Shown: positions 17,558 through 26,383, counted from the stretch's first letter. The stretch: DNA of 58,460 nucleotides from Saccharomonospora sp. NB11 (GCF_015910535.1 NZ_JACBJG010000016.1:1-58460), one strand, 5' to 3'. Notes: a model not told the origin generated them from the sequence alone. Made by a program: numbers and translations.

Positions 17558-18385
17558 TCAGGGATGGTGCACTTCGTCCTCGCACAACGCGCTCTGCGCA
17601 CCCGCCACGTGGATCTGCCCTCCCACTCGCACGACCTCGATGCGCGAGCGGTACAGCTCGGACAGCGTCGACGACGTCATGACCTCGTCGGGCGTGCCGA
17701 CCCGGAACTGTCCGTCGACGAGGTAGAGCACGCGGTCGACGTAGGGCAGGATCGGGTTGATCTCGTGGGTGACGAACAGGACCGCCGTGTTCGCCTCCCG
17801 CCTGCGCTCGTCGATGAGCTCCGCCACGATCCGCTGGTGGGCCAGGTCGAGCGACGCGAGCGGTTCGTCGCACAGCAGCACTTCCGGTTCTCCGATGAGC
17901 GCCTGGGCGACCCGGAGTCGTTGTTGCTCCCCGCCCGAGAGCGTGCCCACCGGAGCGTCGGCGTAGCGGCGCGCGCCGACGGCGTCGATCGCCTTCTCGA
18001 TCCGTTCCCTGCGTCGGCGCAGGCCCCGCAGCCCGAGCCCCCACCGGTGGCCGTCGAGTCCGAGTCCCACGAGGTCGCGCCCCCGCAGGGTCAAACCCTC
18101 GTCCATGGCGCGTTGTTGCGGCACGTAGCCGACGCGCTCGTTGCCTCGGCCGGGCTGCCGCCCCGCCACGGTCACCGATCCCGCGCTCAGTTCCTGGAGC
18201 CCGAGCAGGACGCGCAGGAAGCTGGTCTTCCCGGAGCCGTTGGGACCGAGCACGGCCAGGAACTCGCCGGGTGCGACGTCGAGGTCGAGCCCCGACCACA
18301 GCGTCCGCTCACCGAAGCGCAGCGCCGCACCGCGGATGCCGACGGCGGCCCGCTTCGTGGCTACGTCCACCTGTTCACCGCTCAC
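17558..18385 (-). CDS. znuC: Zinc ABC transporter ATPase
   Basis: 275 residues from a GTG that overlaps the znuA stop (GTGA, 18382-18385). Walker A GPNGSGKTS, signature TLSGGEQQRL, Walker B VLLCDEPLASLD and switch His in FVTHEINPI are all present. It powers zinc import with ZnuB. The C-terminal tail has a Cys and two His (ALCEDEVHHP), which could bind metal. The reading frame stays open far upstream, but that is antisense-type noise within znuA. Confidence 0.93.
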   Translation of the reverse strand: MSGEQVDVATKRAAVGIRGAALRFGERTLWSGLDLDVAPGEFLAVLGPNGSGKTSFLRVLLGLQELSAGSVTVAGRQPGRGNERVGYVPQQRAMDEGLTLRGRDLVGLGLDGHRWGLGLRGLRRRRERIEKAIDAVGARRYADAPVGTLSGGEQQRLRVAQALIGEPEVLLCDEPLASLDLAHQRIVAELIDERRREANTAVLFVTHEINPILPYVDRVLYLVDGQFRVGTPDEVMTSSTLSELYRSRIEVVRVGGQIHVAGAQSALCEDEVHHP

Positions 18386-19332
18386 GCGTCCAGTGCCTTC
18401 GCGAGTGCTTCGACCTGTCCAGTCATCCACGCAAGGTAGTCCGTCTGTCCTTCGGGGAGCGTCTCGGTGACCTCCACGACCGGAGTACCCGCCTGCCGTG
18501 CCGCCTCGACGACCTTCTCCGTCGCGGGTGTGGCGGTCTGGGCGTTGCGGACCACGGCGTCGACCTTTTCTTCCACCAACGTCAGCATGCGCTGCTGGGC
18601 GGCCACGGGCACGTCGGTCTCGTTCTCCACCGCGGCGGCGAAGTCGTGGGGCGTGACGTCGGTCAGCCCGGCCTCGGTGATCAGGTGCGCCGCGATCGGT
18701 TCCGTGGCCGCCACGGTGGCGCCGCCGTGGCGCTCGGCGACGTCGGCGAGGTCGGCCCGCAACGTGTCGAGAGCGTCGGTGAACTCGGCGGCGTTGTCCT
18801 CGAAGGTCTGTTTCTGCTGCGGCAGCAGGTCGGCGAGCTCGGCCGCCACCTGATCGGCGACGGCGGAGACGGCCGCCAGGTCGTACCAGACGTGTTCGTT
18901 GCCGTGATCGTGTCCCGCGTGGTCGGAGTGGTCCGCGCCGGAGGCGTCGTCGTCGAGCTGGTCGACGGCCACCACGGCGGGTGCGTCGGCGTTCTCGGCG
19001 AGGCGGGGGAAGAAGTCGTCGTACCCGCCGCCGTTCCACACGAGCAGCTCGGCCGACGCCACCTCGGCCGCGTCGGCCGCTCCCGCCTGGAACGAGTGCG
19101 GGTCGGCGGCGGGGTCGTCGATGATCGCCGTCACGGTCACGTGGTCACCTCCGACAGCGGAGACGACGCTCGCCCAGACGTTGGTGGATGCGACGACCTG
19201 CACCACGTCGTCGGAGTCGTCGGCGCCGCCCGAGCCTCCCCCGCAGGCGGACATCGTCACAGCCAGGAGGACGGACACGGTGACGCCGGCCAGCGTGCGC
19301 CGACGGCGGGCGTGGTGCATCGGGAACCCCAT
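18382..19332 (-). CDS. znuA: Zinc-binding lipoprotein, ABC transporter
   Basis: 316 residues from ATG 19332, or 312 from ATG 19320, which has a slightly better upstream GGGG. A lipobox (TMSACGG) anchors it outside the membrane. The family fold shows STNVWASVV, DPHSFQ (a metal His), an acidic His-rich loop HSDHAGHDHGNEH typical of ZnuA, and EHVWYD. First gene of znuABC, behind the Zur-like palindrome. The His loop is the main reason to call zinc over manganese. Confidence 0.93.
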   Translation of the reverse strand: MGFPMHHARRRRTLAGVTVSVLLAVTMSACGGGSGGADDSDDVVQVVASTNVWASVVSAVGGDHVTVTAIIDDPAADPHSFQAGAADAAEVASAELLVWNGGGYDDFFPRLAENADAPAVVAVDQLDDDASGADHSDHAGHDHGNEHVWYDLAAVSAVADQVAAELADLLPQQKQTFEDNAAEFTDALDTLRADLADVAERHGGATVAATEPIAAHLITEAGLTDVTPHDFAAAVENETDVPVAAQQRMLTLVEEKVDAVVRNAQTATPATEKVVEAARQAGTPVVEVTETLPEGQTDYLAWMTGQVEALAKALDA

Positions 19333-19342
19333 CCACGTTGTT

Positions 19343-19361
19343 GGAAATGATTATCGATAAC
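19343..19361. promoter_or_regulatory. Probable Zur operator upstream of znuABC
   Basis: GGAAATGATTATCGATAAC resembles the AT-rich Fur/Zur box and contains the perfect palindrome TTATCGATAA (19351-19360). It stands out in a very GC-rich background and sits 11 nt before the znuA ATG, overlapping GATAAT, a likely -10 on the minus strand, so a bound repressor would block the promoter. Confidence 0.65.
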
Positions 19362-19467
19362 ACTGTACCTGACGGTTCACCCCGTCACCCACCGATCGGG
19401 TGAATCCGACGGACACGCAGAGCAACCATGTGACGCGCGCTGGCTGCGGCTTCTGTCTACGGATCTG

Positions 19468-19480
19468 AACCGTTACGGTT
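19468..19480. promoter_or_regulatory. Palindromic operator just before lacI-type gene
   Basis: AACCGTTACGGTT is a perfect inverted repeat around a single central base, the form of LacI/GalR-family operators (short palindromes with a central CG-like pair). It ends 5 nt before the start codon at 19486, a place suited to autorepression. Confidence 0.6.
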
Positions 19481-19485
19481 TGTTC

Positions 19486-20586
19486 ATGAACCGGCCGATG
19501 CGAACCAGGCGAGGTGCGACCTTGGCGTCGCTCGCCGCCGAACTGGGCGTGTCCAGGACGACCGTGTCCAATGCGTACAACCGGCCGGACCAGCTGTCTC
19601 CGGAGTTGCGCCGCCGCGTGTTGGAGACGGCACGCCGACTCGGTTACCCCGGCCCCGACCCGGTGGCCAGGTCGCTTCGCACCCGCAAGGCGGGCGCCGT
19701 CGGTCTGCTGCTGACCGAGAACCTGTCGTACGCGTTCCGCGACCCCGCCGCCGTGGGCGTGCTCGAAGGTCTCGCGCTCGCCTGCGAGGACGCGGGCGTG
19801 GGACTCCACCTCGTCCCGGCCAGCCCCGGTCGGGAAGAGGTCGCCGCCGTGCACCGCGCCGGCGTGGACGGGTTCGTCGTCTACTCCGTCCCCGACGACG
19901 ACCCCCACCTCGCGGCCGTCCTGTCACGTCCCGTGCCCACCGTCGTGATCGACCAGCCCCGACTCGACGGCATCGACCGCGTCTCCCCCGACGACGAGAC
20001 CGCCATCGTGCAGGTGGCCGAACACGTCGTCGGCCTCGGCCACCGTCAGATCGGCGTGCTGTGCATGCGGCTCGGCCGCGACCGCAACGACTCGTTCGCG
20101 TCGATCGACCGCCAGCGGACCGCGCACTACCACGTCCAACGCACCCGACTCGCCGCGCTCGCCAAGACCTTCGAGGCCGCCGGGGTCGACTGGAACACCG
20201 TGCCGGTGGTCGAGCGCTTCGACCACACCGTCGACGACGGCGCCACCGCCGCGCGGCAACTCCTCGACGCCCACCCGCGCGTCACGGCTCTCATCTGCAC
20301 GTCCGACATCCTCGCTCTCGGCGCACTCGCCGAGGCCGGTCGACGAGGACTCCGCGTGCCCGCGGACCTGACGATCACCGGCTTCGACGGCATCGCCGAG
20401 GCGTCCCGCGCGGGACTCACCACGGTGCACCAGCCCGTGCTGGAGAAGGGCCGCGCCGCCGGGAAGCTGCTGCTCGGCGCGAACGACCGAGTCGGCGCGA
20501 AGGTGATCACGCTGCCCACCGAACTCCGGGTCGGCACGACGTCGGCGCCGCCCCGCACCGCCGAGGAACAATGGTTCGGCCCCTGA
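19486..20586 (+). CDS. LacI-family transcriptional regulator
   Basis: About 366 residues from ATG 19486 (a TTG two codons earlier overlaps the operator). The HTH is TLASLAAELGVSRTTVSNAYNRPDQLS at residues ~10-36, followed by a periplasmic-binding-protein-like effector domain with the usual TALICTSDILALGAL and ITGFDGI segments. A long insert (GRDRNDSFASIDRQRTAHYHVQRT) is often seen in actinobacterial members. It is not next to a sugar operon, so effector and targets are unknown; autoregulation through 19468-19480 is likely. Confidence 0.93.
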   Translation: MNRPMRTRRGATLASLAAELGVSRTTVSNAYNRPDQLSPELRRRVLETARRLGYPGPDPVARSLRTRKAGAVGLLLTENLSYAFRDPAAVGVLEGLALACEDAGVGLHLVPASPGREEVAAVHRAGVDGFVVYSVPDDDPHLAAVLSRPVPTVVIDQPRLDGIDRVSPDDETAIVQVAEHVVGLGHRQIGVLCMRLGRDRNDSFASIDRQRTAHYHVQRTRLAALAKTFEAAGVDWNTVPVVERFDHTVDDGATAARQLLDAHPRVTALICTSDILALGALAEAGRRGLRVPADLTITGFDGIAEASRAGLTTVHQPVLEKGRAAGKLLLGANDRVGAKVITLPTELRVGTTSAPPRTAEEQWFGP

Positions 20587-20644
20587 GAGGCCCCGGCTGC
20601 CCCGGCCGCACAACGTCGTCCGTCCCCGGCAGGATTGAGAGGCC

Positions 20645-21136
20645 ATGACCGCGATCGACGATCTCCTGCGCCGCAATCGGGCGCTCGGCAACGTGATCCC
20701 CGGCGATCGGTCGTCGCCGCGCCCCTCGCTCCGGGTGGCGATACTGACCTGCATGGACGCGCGTATCCGCGTGTTCGAGATCTTCGGGTTGCTGCAGGGC
20801 GAGTCGCACGTGCTGCGTAACGCGGGCGGCGTCGTCACCGACGACATGATCCGTTCGCTCTCGCTGTCCCAGCGTAAGCTCGGCACCCGCGAGGTGCTGA
20901 TCGTGCAGCACACCGACTGCGGCCTCAACCAGGTCACCGAGGACAGCTTCAAGGACGAGCTGGAGGAAGCCAGCGGCATGCGGCCCCCGTGGGCGGTGGA
21001 GGCCTTCCGCGACGTCGACGCCAACGTGCGGCAGTCCGTCGAGCGGGTCCGGCGCAACCCGTACCTGCTCCACACCGACTCCGTACGGGGCTTCGTCTAC
21101 GACGTGAAGACCGGGGAGCTCCGCGAGGTCGCGTGA
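20645..21136 (+). CDS. Beta-class carbonic anhydrase
   Basis: 163 residues, the short form common in actinobacteria. Zinc ligands and catalytic pair are visible in CMDARI (Cys, Asp, Arg) and HTDCGL (His, Cys). RNAGGVVTDD is the family loop. It interconverts CO2 and bicarbonate. It begins 58 nt after the LacI-type gene and ends 26 nt before mutY, so it could be cotranscribed with either. A second, gamma-type anhydrase-like protein lies at 55979-56503. Confidence 0.92.
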   Translation: MTAIDDLLRRNRALGNVIPGDRSSPRPSLRVAILTCMDARIRVFEIFGLLQGESHVLRNAGGVVTDDMIRSLSLSQRKLGTREVLIVQHTDCGLNQVTEDSFKDELEEASGMRPPWAVEAFRDVDANVRQSVERVRRNPYLLHTDSVRGFVYDVKTGELREVA

Positions 21137-21162
21137 GCCGCCCCGGCTAGCCTTGTCGACCG

Positions 21163-22044
21163 ATGTCCATCGACGCCGAGACACTCATCGACTGGTTCGA
21201 CACCGCCGCCCGTGACCTTCCGTGGCGGCACGCGGACTGCACTCCGTGGGGCGTGCTGGTCAGCGAGATCATGCTGCAGCAGACCCCGGTGGCCCGGGTG
21301 CTGCCCGTGTGGCAGGAATGGCTGCGCCGATGGCCGACGCCGTCGGCTCTCGCGGCTGCGACGCAGGGCGAGGTGGTGCGGGCCTGGGGCAAGCTCGGCT
21401 ACCCTCGGCGCGCCCTCCGGCTGCATGCCGCCGCCACGGCGATCGCGACCGAGCACGGCGACGAGGTGCCGGCCGACGTCGACACGCTTCTCGGGCTTCC
21501 GGGCATCGGCGCGTACACCGCGCGGGCGGTGGCCGCCTTCGCCTTCGGCCGTCGCGCGCCGGTCGTGGACACCAACGTTCGTAGGGTGGTTGCGAGGGCC
21601 GTCCACGGCGCCGGCGAGGCCGGTCCGCCGTCGACCAAACGGGACCTCGACGACGTCGAGAAGCTGCTTCCCGAAGGGCCGGACGAGCGCCCCGCAGCAC
21701 GTTTCTCGGCCGCGCTGATGGAGCTCGGCGCACTGGTCTGCACGGCCCGCACACCACGGTGCGCCGACTGCCCGATCATCGACACCTGCGCCTGGCAAAA
21801 GGCTGGTCGACCTGCGTATACGGGTCCGACGCGACCGACCCAGCGCTACGGCGGCACCGACCGACACGTCCGCGGACTGCTGCTCGACGTCCTCCGGAAC
21901 ACCACCGGACCGGTGGCGAAGTCACGCCTCGATCAGGCGTGGCCGAAGGCCGGTCAGCGAGACGCGTGTCTCGCCTCCCTGCTGACCGACGGACTCGTGG
22001 AACAGACCGCCGACGGCCGGTTCGCGCTGCCCGGCGAGCATTGA
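21163..22044 (+). CDS. mutY: A/G-specific adenine DNA glycosylase
   Basis: 293 residues. MutY removes adenine mispaired with 8-oxoguanine. Features: catalytic Glu in SEIMLQQTPV, helix-hairpin-helix LPGIGAYTARAVAAFAFG, catalytic Asp in VVDTNVRRV, and the iron-sulfur cluster C-x6-C-x2-C-x5-C in the CTARTPRC/ADC/PIIDTC stretch. The C-terminal 8-oxoG-recognition (NUDIX-like) domain is short, as in other actinobacterial MutY proteins. Confidence 0.95.
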   Translation: MSIDAETLIDWFDTAARDLPWRHADCTPWGVLVSEIMLQQTPVARVLPVWQEWLRRWPTPSALAAATQGEVVRAWGKLGYPRRALRLHAAATAIATEHGDEVPADVDTLLGLPGIGAYTARAVAAFAFGRRAPVVDTNVRRVVARAVHGAGEAGPPSTKRDLDDVEKLLPEGPDERPAARFSAALMELGALVCTARTPRCADCPIIDTCAWQKAGRPAYTGPTRPTQRYGGTDRHVRGLLLDVLRNTTGPVAKSRLDQAWPKAGQRDACLASLLTDGLVEQTADGRFALPGEH

Positions 22045-22104
22045 CAGATTTGCAGGGGCAGTTGGCAAGATCCTCACCTCACCGCCTGCGAGGGAGAGAT
22101 CATC

Positions 22105-23049
22105 ATGGCCCGAAAGCCCGTCTTCGACCGCCGCACGCTGTTGGTCGGCGGTGGCCTCGCCGTCACCGCCCTCGGAACCGCCGCCCTGACCGGTACCGCG
22201 AGCGCCTCCCCTGACCGGAATCGCCCGGTGCGTTCGGTGGCGGCACCGACCATGTACAGCACCGCCGACTGGGGCGCCCGGCCGCCGTCCGAGCCCGTCA
22301 CCCTGCTCGACCGCAAGCCGACCTACATCGTCGTGCACCACACGGTGGAGCCCGGCAACACGGACGACTTCTCGCTCGACCGGGCGTTCGCGATCTCCCG
22401 CAGCATCCAGAACTACCACATGGACTCCAACGGCTGGATCGACAGCGGCCAGCAGTTCACCATCAGCCGCGGCGGCTACATCACCGAAGGCCGGCACCGC
22501 AGCATCGAGGCGCTGACCGGAGGAACCCAGCACGTCCTCGGCGCCAACGTCGCCGACCACAACAGCGAAGTCATCGGCATCGAGAACGAGGGCCTCTACA
22601 TGGAGGTCGACGTGCCGCAGACGCTGTGGGACTCGCTCGTGTCGCTGGTGGCGTACATGGCCGCGCAGTACGACGTGAGCCCGGACCTGATCCGCGGCCA
22701 CCGCGACTTCAACTCCACCGCCTGCCCCGGCGACGTCCTGTACGCGCGACTGCCCGAGCTGCGGGAGGAGGTCGCGGCCCGACTCGGCGTCGCGGTCAAG
22801 CAGCCCGCGCCGACGCCGCTGCTCCGGCCCGGCGACACCGGCGAGAACGTGCGGCTCGCCCAGCGTCGCCTCCGTGCGCGGGGCTACGACGTCCCCGTCG
22901 ACGGCGTGTTCGGTGACGCGACCCGCGACGCCGTCGCGGCCTTCGCCGCCGACAACCGCATGGCCGAACCCACCTGCAAGGCGTGCGCCCAGTCCGACGA
23001 GCGCGGCTTCCTCGGCGTCGACCTGTGGGAGCGCCTCGCAGCCCGCTGA
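22105..23049 (+). CDS. Tat-exported N-acetylmuramoyl-L-alanine amidase with PG-binding domain
   Basis: 314 residues. A twin-arginine signal (DRRTLLVGGGLAVTALG, cleavage near TASA) precedes an amidase_2/PGRP domain: zinc ligands in VVHHTVEPG, RGHRDFNSTACPG with His and Cys, and a catalytic Tyr/Glu region. Residues ~235-285 are a PG_binding_1 module (GDTGENVRLAQRRL, VDGVFGDATRDAVAAF). It should cleave the amide bond between MurNAc and the stem peptide outside the membrane. Convergent with tetR across a shared terminator. Confidence 0.93.
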   Translation: MARKPVFDRRTLLVGGGLAVTALGTAALTGTASASPDRNRPVRSVAAPTMYSTADWGARPPSEPVTLLDRKPTYIVVHHTVEPGNTDDFSLDRAFAISRSIQNYHMDSNGWIDSGQQFTISRGGYITEGRHRSIEALTGGTQHVLGANVADHNSEVIGIENEGLYMEVDVPQTLWDSLVSLVAYMAAQYDVSPDLIRGHRDFNSTACPGDVLYARLPELREEVAARLGVAVKQPAPTPLLRPGDTGENVRLAQRRLRARGYDVPVDGVFGDATRDAVAAFAADNRMAEPTCKACAQSDERGFLGVDLWERLAAR

Positions 23050-23058
23050 CCGACACCT

Positions 23059-23094
23059 GAAGGCCGGGTCGTCCACGCGGACGGCCCGGCCTTC
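23059..23094. terminator. Bidirectional terminator between amidase and tetR
   Basis: Sixteen-pair stem (one G-U) from GAAGGCCGGGTCGTCC at 23059-23074 and GGACGGCCCGGCCTTC at 23079-23094 with a four-base loop, lying between convergent stops at 23049 and 23103. Confidence 0.9.
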
Positions 23095-23102
23095 TGCGTT
23101 CG

Positions 23103-23831
23103 TCAGTCGCGCTCGGGAGCTGCCGGGAGCTCGTAGGAGATACCGAGGCGCTCGCAGATCGCGCGGCACATGCGCTCGTGCATCACGCTCATGTCGGGAA
23201 ACGGCGTGCTCAACAGTCCGAACACGTCGAACGAGATCGAGGCGTAGATGCGCGACCAGCACTCGACGAAGACCAGGATCGCACCCAGCGGCATCGGGTC
23301 GAGCCGGACGACGGAACGGTAGCCCTCAAGCTGCTTCGACAGGCCGAATTCGAGCTCGCTCTCGTCAGGCACCTCGAACGGCTGCTGCTCCCACAGCCGC
23401 AGGTACCGCTCCCCGAACGCGCCGCCCACGGCGATCGTCCACGCCTCGGTGATCTCCCGGTGCAGGTGTCCCGCCACCGGTGGCGGCGCGGCGAAGACGA
23501 AACCGAACTCCGCGCGGTTCCGCGTCGCCCAGGCCGGAAAAGCCCTGATCATGGCCGTGATCTGCTGATCGGGGCGCTCGTCGGGGAATTTCGCGGCAGC
23601 GGCCCGCAACTCGCCCACGAGCTCGCCGATCAGATCCTCCGCCAACGCGAGCAGCAGGTCGTCACGACTGCGGTAGTAGCGGTAGATGGCGGGCGGCGTG
23701 ATGCCGACCTCTCGGGCGATGGCGGCGAGCGTCACCGCGTCGATGCCGCCACCCACCAGGAGCCTACGCGCCGAACGGCGAAGGTCACGGTCCAAAGCGG
23801 CCCGAAGCCGCTCCCGCCGAGTCGTCGCCAC
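23103..23831 (-). CDS. TetR-family transcriptional regulator
   Basis: About 242 residues from GTG 23831, chosen because GGTGGAGG lies just upstream; an ATG at 23861 with no Shine-Dalgarno is the alternative (252 residues). The N-terminal HTH reads LAAIAREVGITPPAIYRYY, and the C-terminal half matches the WHG-type domain of actinobacterial TetR proteins (WATRNRAEFGFVF). Palindromes at 23868-23892 and 23915-23929 lie directly upstream. Ligand and targets unknown. Confidence 0.9.
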   Translation of the reverse strand: MATTRRERLRAALDRDLRRSARRLLVGGGIDAVTLAAIAREVGITPPAIYRYYRSRDDLLLALAEDLIGELVGELRAAAAKFPDERPDQQITAMIRAFPAWATRNRAEFGFVFAAPPPVAGHLHREITEAWTIAVGGAFGERYLRLWEQQPFEVPDESELEFGLSKQLEGYRSVVRLDPMPLGAILVFVECWSRIYASISFDVFGLLSTPFPDMSVMHERMCRAICERLGISYELPAAPERD

Positions 23832-23867
23832 CACACCTCCACCGAATGCCGCAGGCAGCATACGCGA

Positions 23868-23892
23868 ACGACTGTGACACCGACACAGTCGT
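23868..23892. promoter_or_regulatory. Perfect inverted repeat, probable TetR operator
   Basis: ACGACTGTG (23868-23876) and CACAGTCGT (23884-23892) are perfect 9-bp arms around a 7-bp spacer, the size expected for a TetR dimer site, and lie immediately upstream of the tetR gene. Autoregulation is the simple reading. Confidence 0.7.
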
Positions 23893-23914
23893 CTGCTATC
23901 CTCACGCCGCTGTC

Positions 23915-23929
23915 GTTAAGAGCCTTAAC
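23915..23929. promoter_or_regulatory. Second short palindrome in tetR upstream region
   Basis: GTTAAG and CTTAAC flank AGC, a perfect 6-bp inverted repeat with unusually low GC content for this genome. It could be a second regulator's site or part of the promoter. Between 23930 and 24140 I see no gene. Confidence 0.4.
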
Positions 23930-24140
23930 TACACTACGCCCCTTCGCTCGAACCACGAGCGTGACCAGCAGTTTTCCTCGGCAAGACGACTGTTTTCCTC
24001 GGACTGCGGCAACAAGGACGCCGCGTCCTCCGACCTACCCGGGCTCGGCCGGATCGACCGGCCGAGCGTGGCCGGGCCGCTGAGGGGGATGGCCCGGCCA
24101 CACGGGTACACCGCTGTCGGCGGCCTTCGGCGCCGCGGCG

Positions 24141-24917
24141 TCATCGGGAGTCGAGCTCGCTCAGGAACGCCTCGACCGCTCCCCGGTAGACCTCCGGCTG
24201 GTCGTGATGCACGACGTGCCCCGCGTCCGCGACCACGAGGTGACGCCCGTTGCGGGCTCGTCTCGCCATCTCGGCCTGTTGGCCGGGCGGCATGCTGGTG
24301 TGCTCAGCCTCGATCACGAGCATCGGGCACCGCACCGCGTCGAGGTAGTCCCAGTAGTCACGCCGTCCCCATTCGGAGGCGATGGCGTAGAGGTCCTCCA
24401 GATCCGCGATCAAGTGGTAGCCGTCGTCGCGCTCCTCCACGCACTCGACGAAGTAGTCGCCCAGGTCGCCGAAGAACTCCGACACGTGGGCGAGCGACCG
24501 GAACGGCACAGGCCACGCCTCGAAGTAGGAACGCCATGCGTCCACGGTCTTGCCGCGCTGGTCGGGCGCCATGTCCTCCGTCACCACGGCGTCGACGAGC
24601 TGAGGCGCGCGCGCCGCCGTGACCCACGCGTGCAGCCCGCCCATCGAATGTCCGATGAGGACCGCCGGCCCGGCGTCGAGGTCCGCGACGAGATCAGCGA
24701 CGTCGTCGGCGAACTCCTCCGTGCGCCACGAGCCTCGCCGCCGCGCCCGACCGTGCGCCCGGGCGTCGAGCCCCACGACGTGGCCGTACGACGTCAGCCA
24801 TCGGGCCACCCGCCACCACGTGGTCGCCCGCCCCATGAGCCCGTGCAACAGCACGATGGGCCGCCCGCTGCCGCCGAAGTCGACCACACTCGGGGCCAGG
24901 GAAGATCGAACTGGCAT
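24141..24917 (-). CDS. Alpha/beta hydrolase
   Basis: 258 residues from ATG 24917. The fold's oxyanion stretch LLHGLMGRATTWW, nucleophile elbow GHSMGG and late catalytic His in DAGHVVHHDQP are present, with an acid in LVIEAEHTS. No signal peptide, so cytosolic. A generic esterase, lipase or C-C hydrolase; substrate cannot be told. It starts 12 nt from the divergent M1 peptidase gene, so the two promoters overlap. The frame is open upstream, but that is noise inside the peptidase gene. Confidence 0.9.
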   Translation of the reverse strand: MPVRSSLAPSVVDFGGSGRPIVLLHGLMGRATTWWRVARWLTSYGHVVGLDARAHGRARRRGSWRTEEFADDVADLVADLDAGPAVLIGHSMGGLHAWVTAARAPQLVDAVVTEDMAPDQRGKTVDAWRSYFEAWPVPFRSLAHVSEFFGDLGDYFVECVEERDDGYHLIADLEDLYAIASEWGRRDYWDYLDAVRCPMLVIEAEHTSMPPGQQAEMARRARNGRHLVVADAGHVVHHDQPEVYRGAVEAFLSELDSR

Positions 24918-24929
24918 TAGGCTCACTCC

Positions 24930-26345
24930 ATGGTCGACCGCCGCGCCAGGCTGGCAGCACTGTGTGGGATCGCCTGCATCGTAGCCGCGTGCACCGACAC
25001 CGAAGCTCCGTCCGAACCCGCCCCCGCGCCGACCCACGGGGCAGCGGGAATCGGTGACGCGTACTACCCCGAGGCGGGCAACGGCGGGTACGACGTCGAC
25101 CGCTACGAAATCGACGTCCGCTACGACCCGGGCGAGCACGAGCTGACCGGCGACACCACGGTCGTCGCGCGGGCCTCCCAGGACCTCTCGCAATTCCACC
25201 TCGACCTGCGGGGATTCGCGATCACCTCCGTGGAGGTGGACGACGAGCCCGCCGAGTTCACCAGGGAAGGAGCGGCCGAGCTCGTCGTCACGCCCGCGAA
25301 CCCGGTGCGCGAGGGGACGGAGTTCCGCACCCGCGTGCGCTACGAAGGCACGCCCGTGGTCGCCAACCGCGGACAGCTCGGCGGCAACGGCTGGTACCGC
25401 ACGCCGTCCGGAGGCGCCTACGTCTTCGGCGAGCCCGAATCGGCGTCGTTCTGGTACCCGGCGAACGAGCATCCCCGCGACAAGGCAGCGTTCTCCCTCA
25501 CCGCCACCGTCCCCGAAGGCTGGACCGCCGTCTCGGTCGGTCGGACGGGCAAGGCCACCACGAAGGACGGCTGGACCACCACGACGTGGACCGAGGACAC
25601 GCCGGTGGCGAGCTACCTCACCCTGTTCGCCGTCGACAAGTTCGACGTCGAGACCGCGACACTCGCGGACGGCACGCCCGTCCGCAACGTCTTCTCCCCC
25701 GGCGCCGACACCTCTCGCGCCGCCGCCGAGCACACCCCGCGGATCGTCGAATTCCTCGAGTCCCACTTCGGCGACTACCCCGCGAGCACCGTCGGCGGCG
25801 TCTACCTCGACACGAATCCGGGCTTCGCCCTGGAGACCCAGGGCACCCCGACCTACCCGCTCGACGCGGACGCCGACCTCCTCGTCCACGAGCTCGCCCA
25901 CCAGTGGTACGGCAACTCCGTGTCGGTGCACTCGTGGGCCGACATCTGCCTCAACGAGTGCTTCGCCGGCTACGCCACCTGGCTGTGGGCCGAGGAGACC
26001 CGGGACGCCGACCTCGACGCCCGGTACCGCACGCAGGTGGCGAACATGAGTGACGGGCTCTGGTCGCTGCCCCTCTACGACATGGGCGCGGGCAACGAGT
26101 TCGGCGCCGTGTACCAGAAGGGCCCCGTGGCCGTGCACGCTCTGCGCCTGCGCATCGGTGACGAGGCCTTCGCCGAGGTACTGCGCCGCTGGCCCACCGA
26201 ACACGCCCACGGCAACGCCCGGTGGGAGGACTTCGAGGAGTTCGTCGAGCAGGTGTCGGGCGAGGACCTGGACGAGTTCTTCCAAGCCTGGTTCCGCGGC
26301 ACCGAGCGCCCTGCCGAGGAGCACCTGCACCCGAAGCCCCGCTGA
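24930..26345 (+). CDS. M1-family metallopeptidase lipoprotein
   Basis: 471 residues. The lipoprotein signal ends in IVAACTD, so it is anchored outside the membrane. A beta-sandwich N-domain leads to a gluzincin domain with the zinc motif HELAHQWYG and the third ligand Glu in LNECFAGYATW. ALETQG stands where GAMEN is found in classical aminopeptidase N, as is usual in this short actinobacterial class. It lacks the large C-terminal domain of PepN, so it is probably a surface aminopeptidase with open substrate access. Confidence 0.93.
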   Translation: MVDRRARLAALCGIACIVAACTDTEAPSEPAPAPTHGAAGIGDAYYPEAGNGGYDVDRYEIDVRYDPGEHELTGDTTVVARASQDLSQFHLDLRGFAITSVEVDDEPAEFTREGAAELVVTPANPVREGTEFRTRVRYEGTPVVANRGQLGGNGWYRTPSGGAYVFGEPESASFWYPANEHPRDKAAFSLTATVPEGWTAVSVGRTGKATTKDGWTTTTWTEDTPVASYLTLFAVDKFDVETATLADGTPVRNVFSPGADTSRAAAEHTPRIVEFLESHFGDYPASTVGGVYLDTNPGFALETQGTPTYPLDADADLLVHELAHQWYGNSVSVHSWADICLNECFAGYATWLWAEETRDADLDARYRTQVANMSDGLWSLPLYDMGAGNEFGAVYQKGPVAVHALRLRIGDEAFAEVLRRWPTEHAHGNARWEDFEEFVEQVSGEDLDEFFQAWFRGTERPAEEHLHPKPR

Positions 26346-26383
26346 CCCGAGCCGGTCGCCGAACGACGACTACCGTGTTCGGT

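Noticed and set aside
19375-19404. TTCACCC / GGGTGAA inverted repeat between znuA and the lacI-type gene
   Set aside because: Arms are only 7 bp with a long spacer, and GC-rich intergenic DNA gives many such pairs; the two better palindromes nearby explain the region.
24918-26330. Upstream extension of the alpha/beta hydrolase frame to about 729 residues
   Set aside because: The extension is antisense to the M1 peptidase and has no motifs; the hydrolase fold begins right after ATG 24917.
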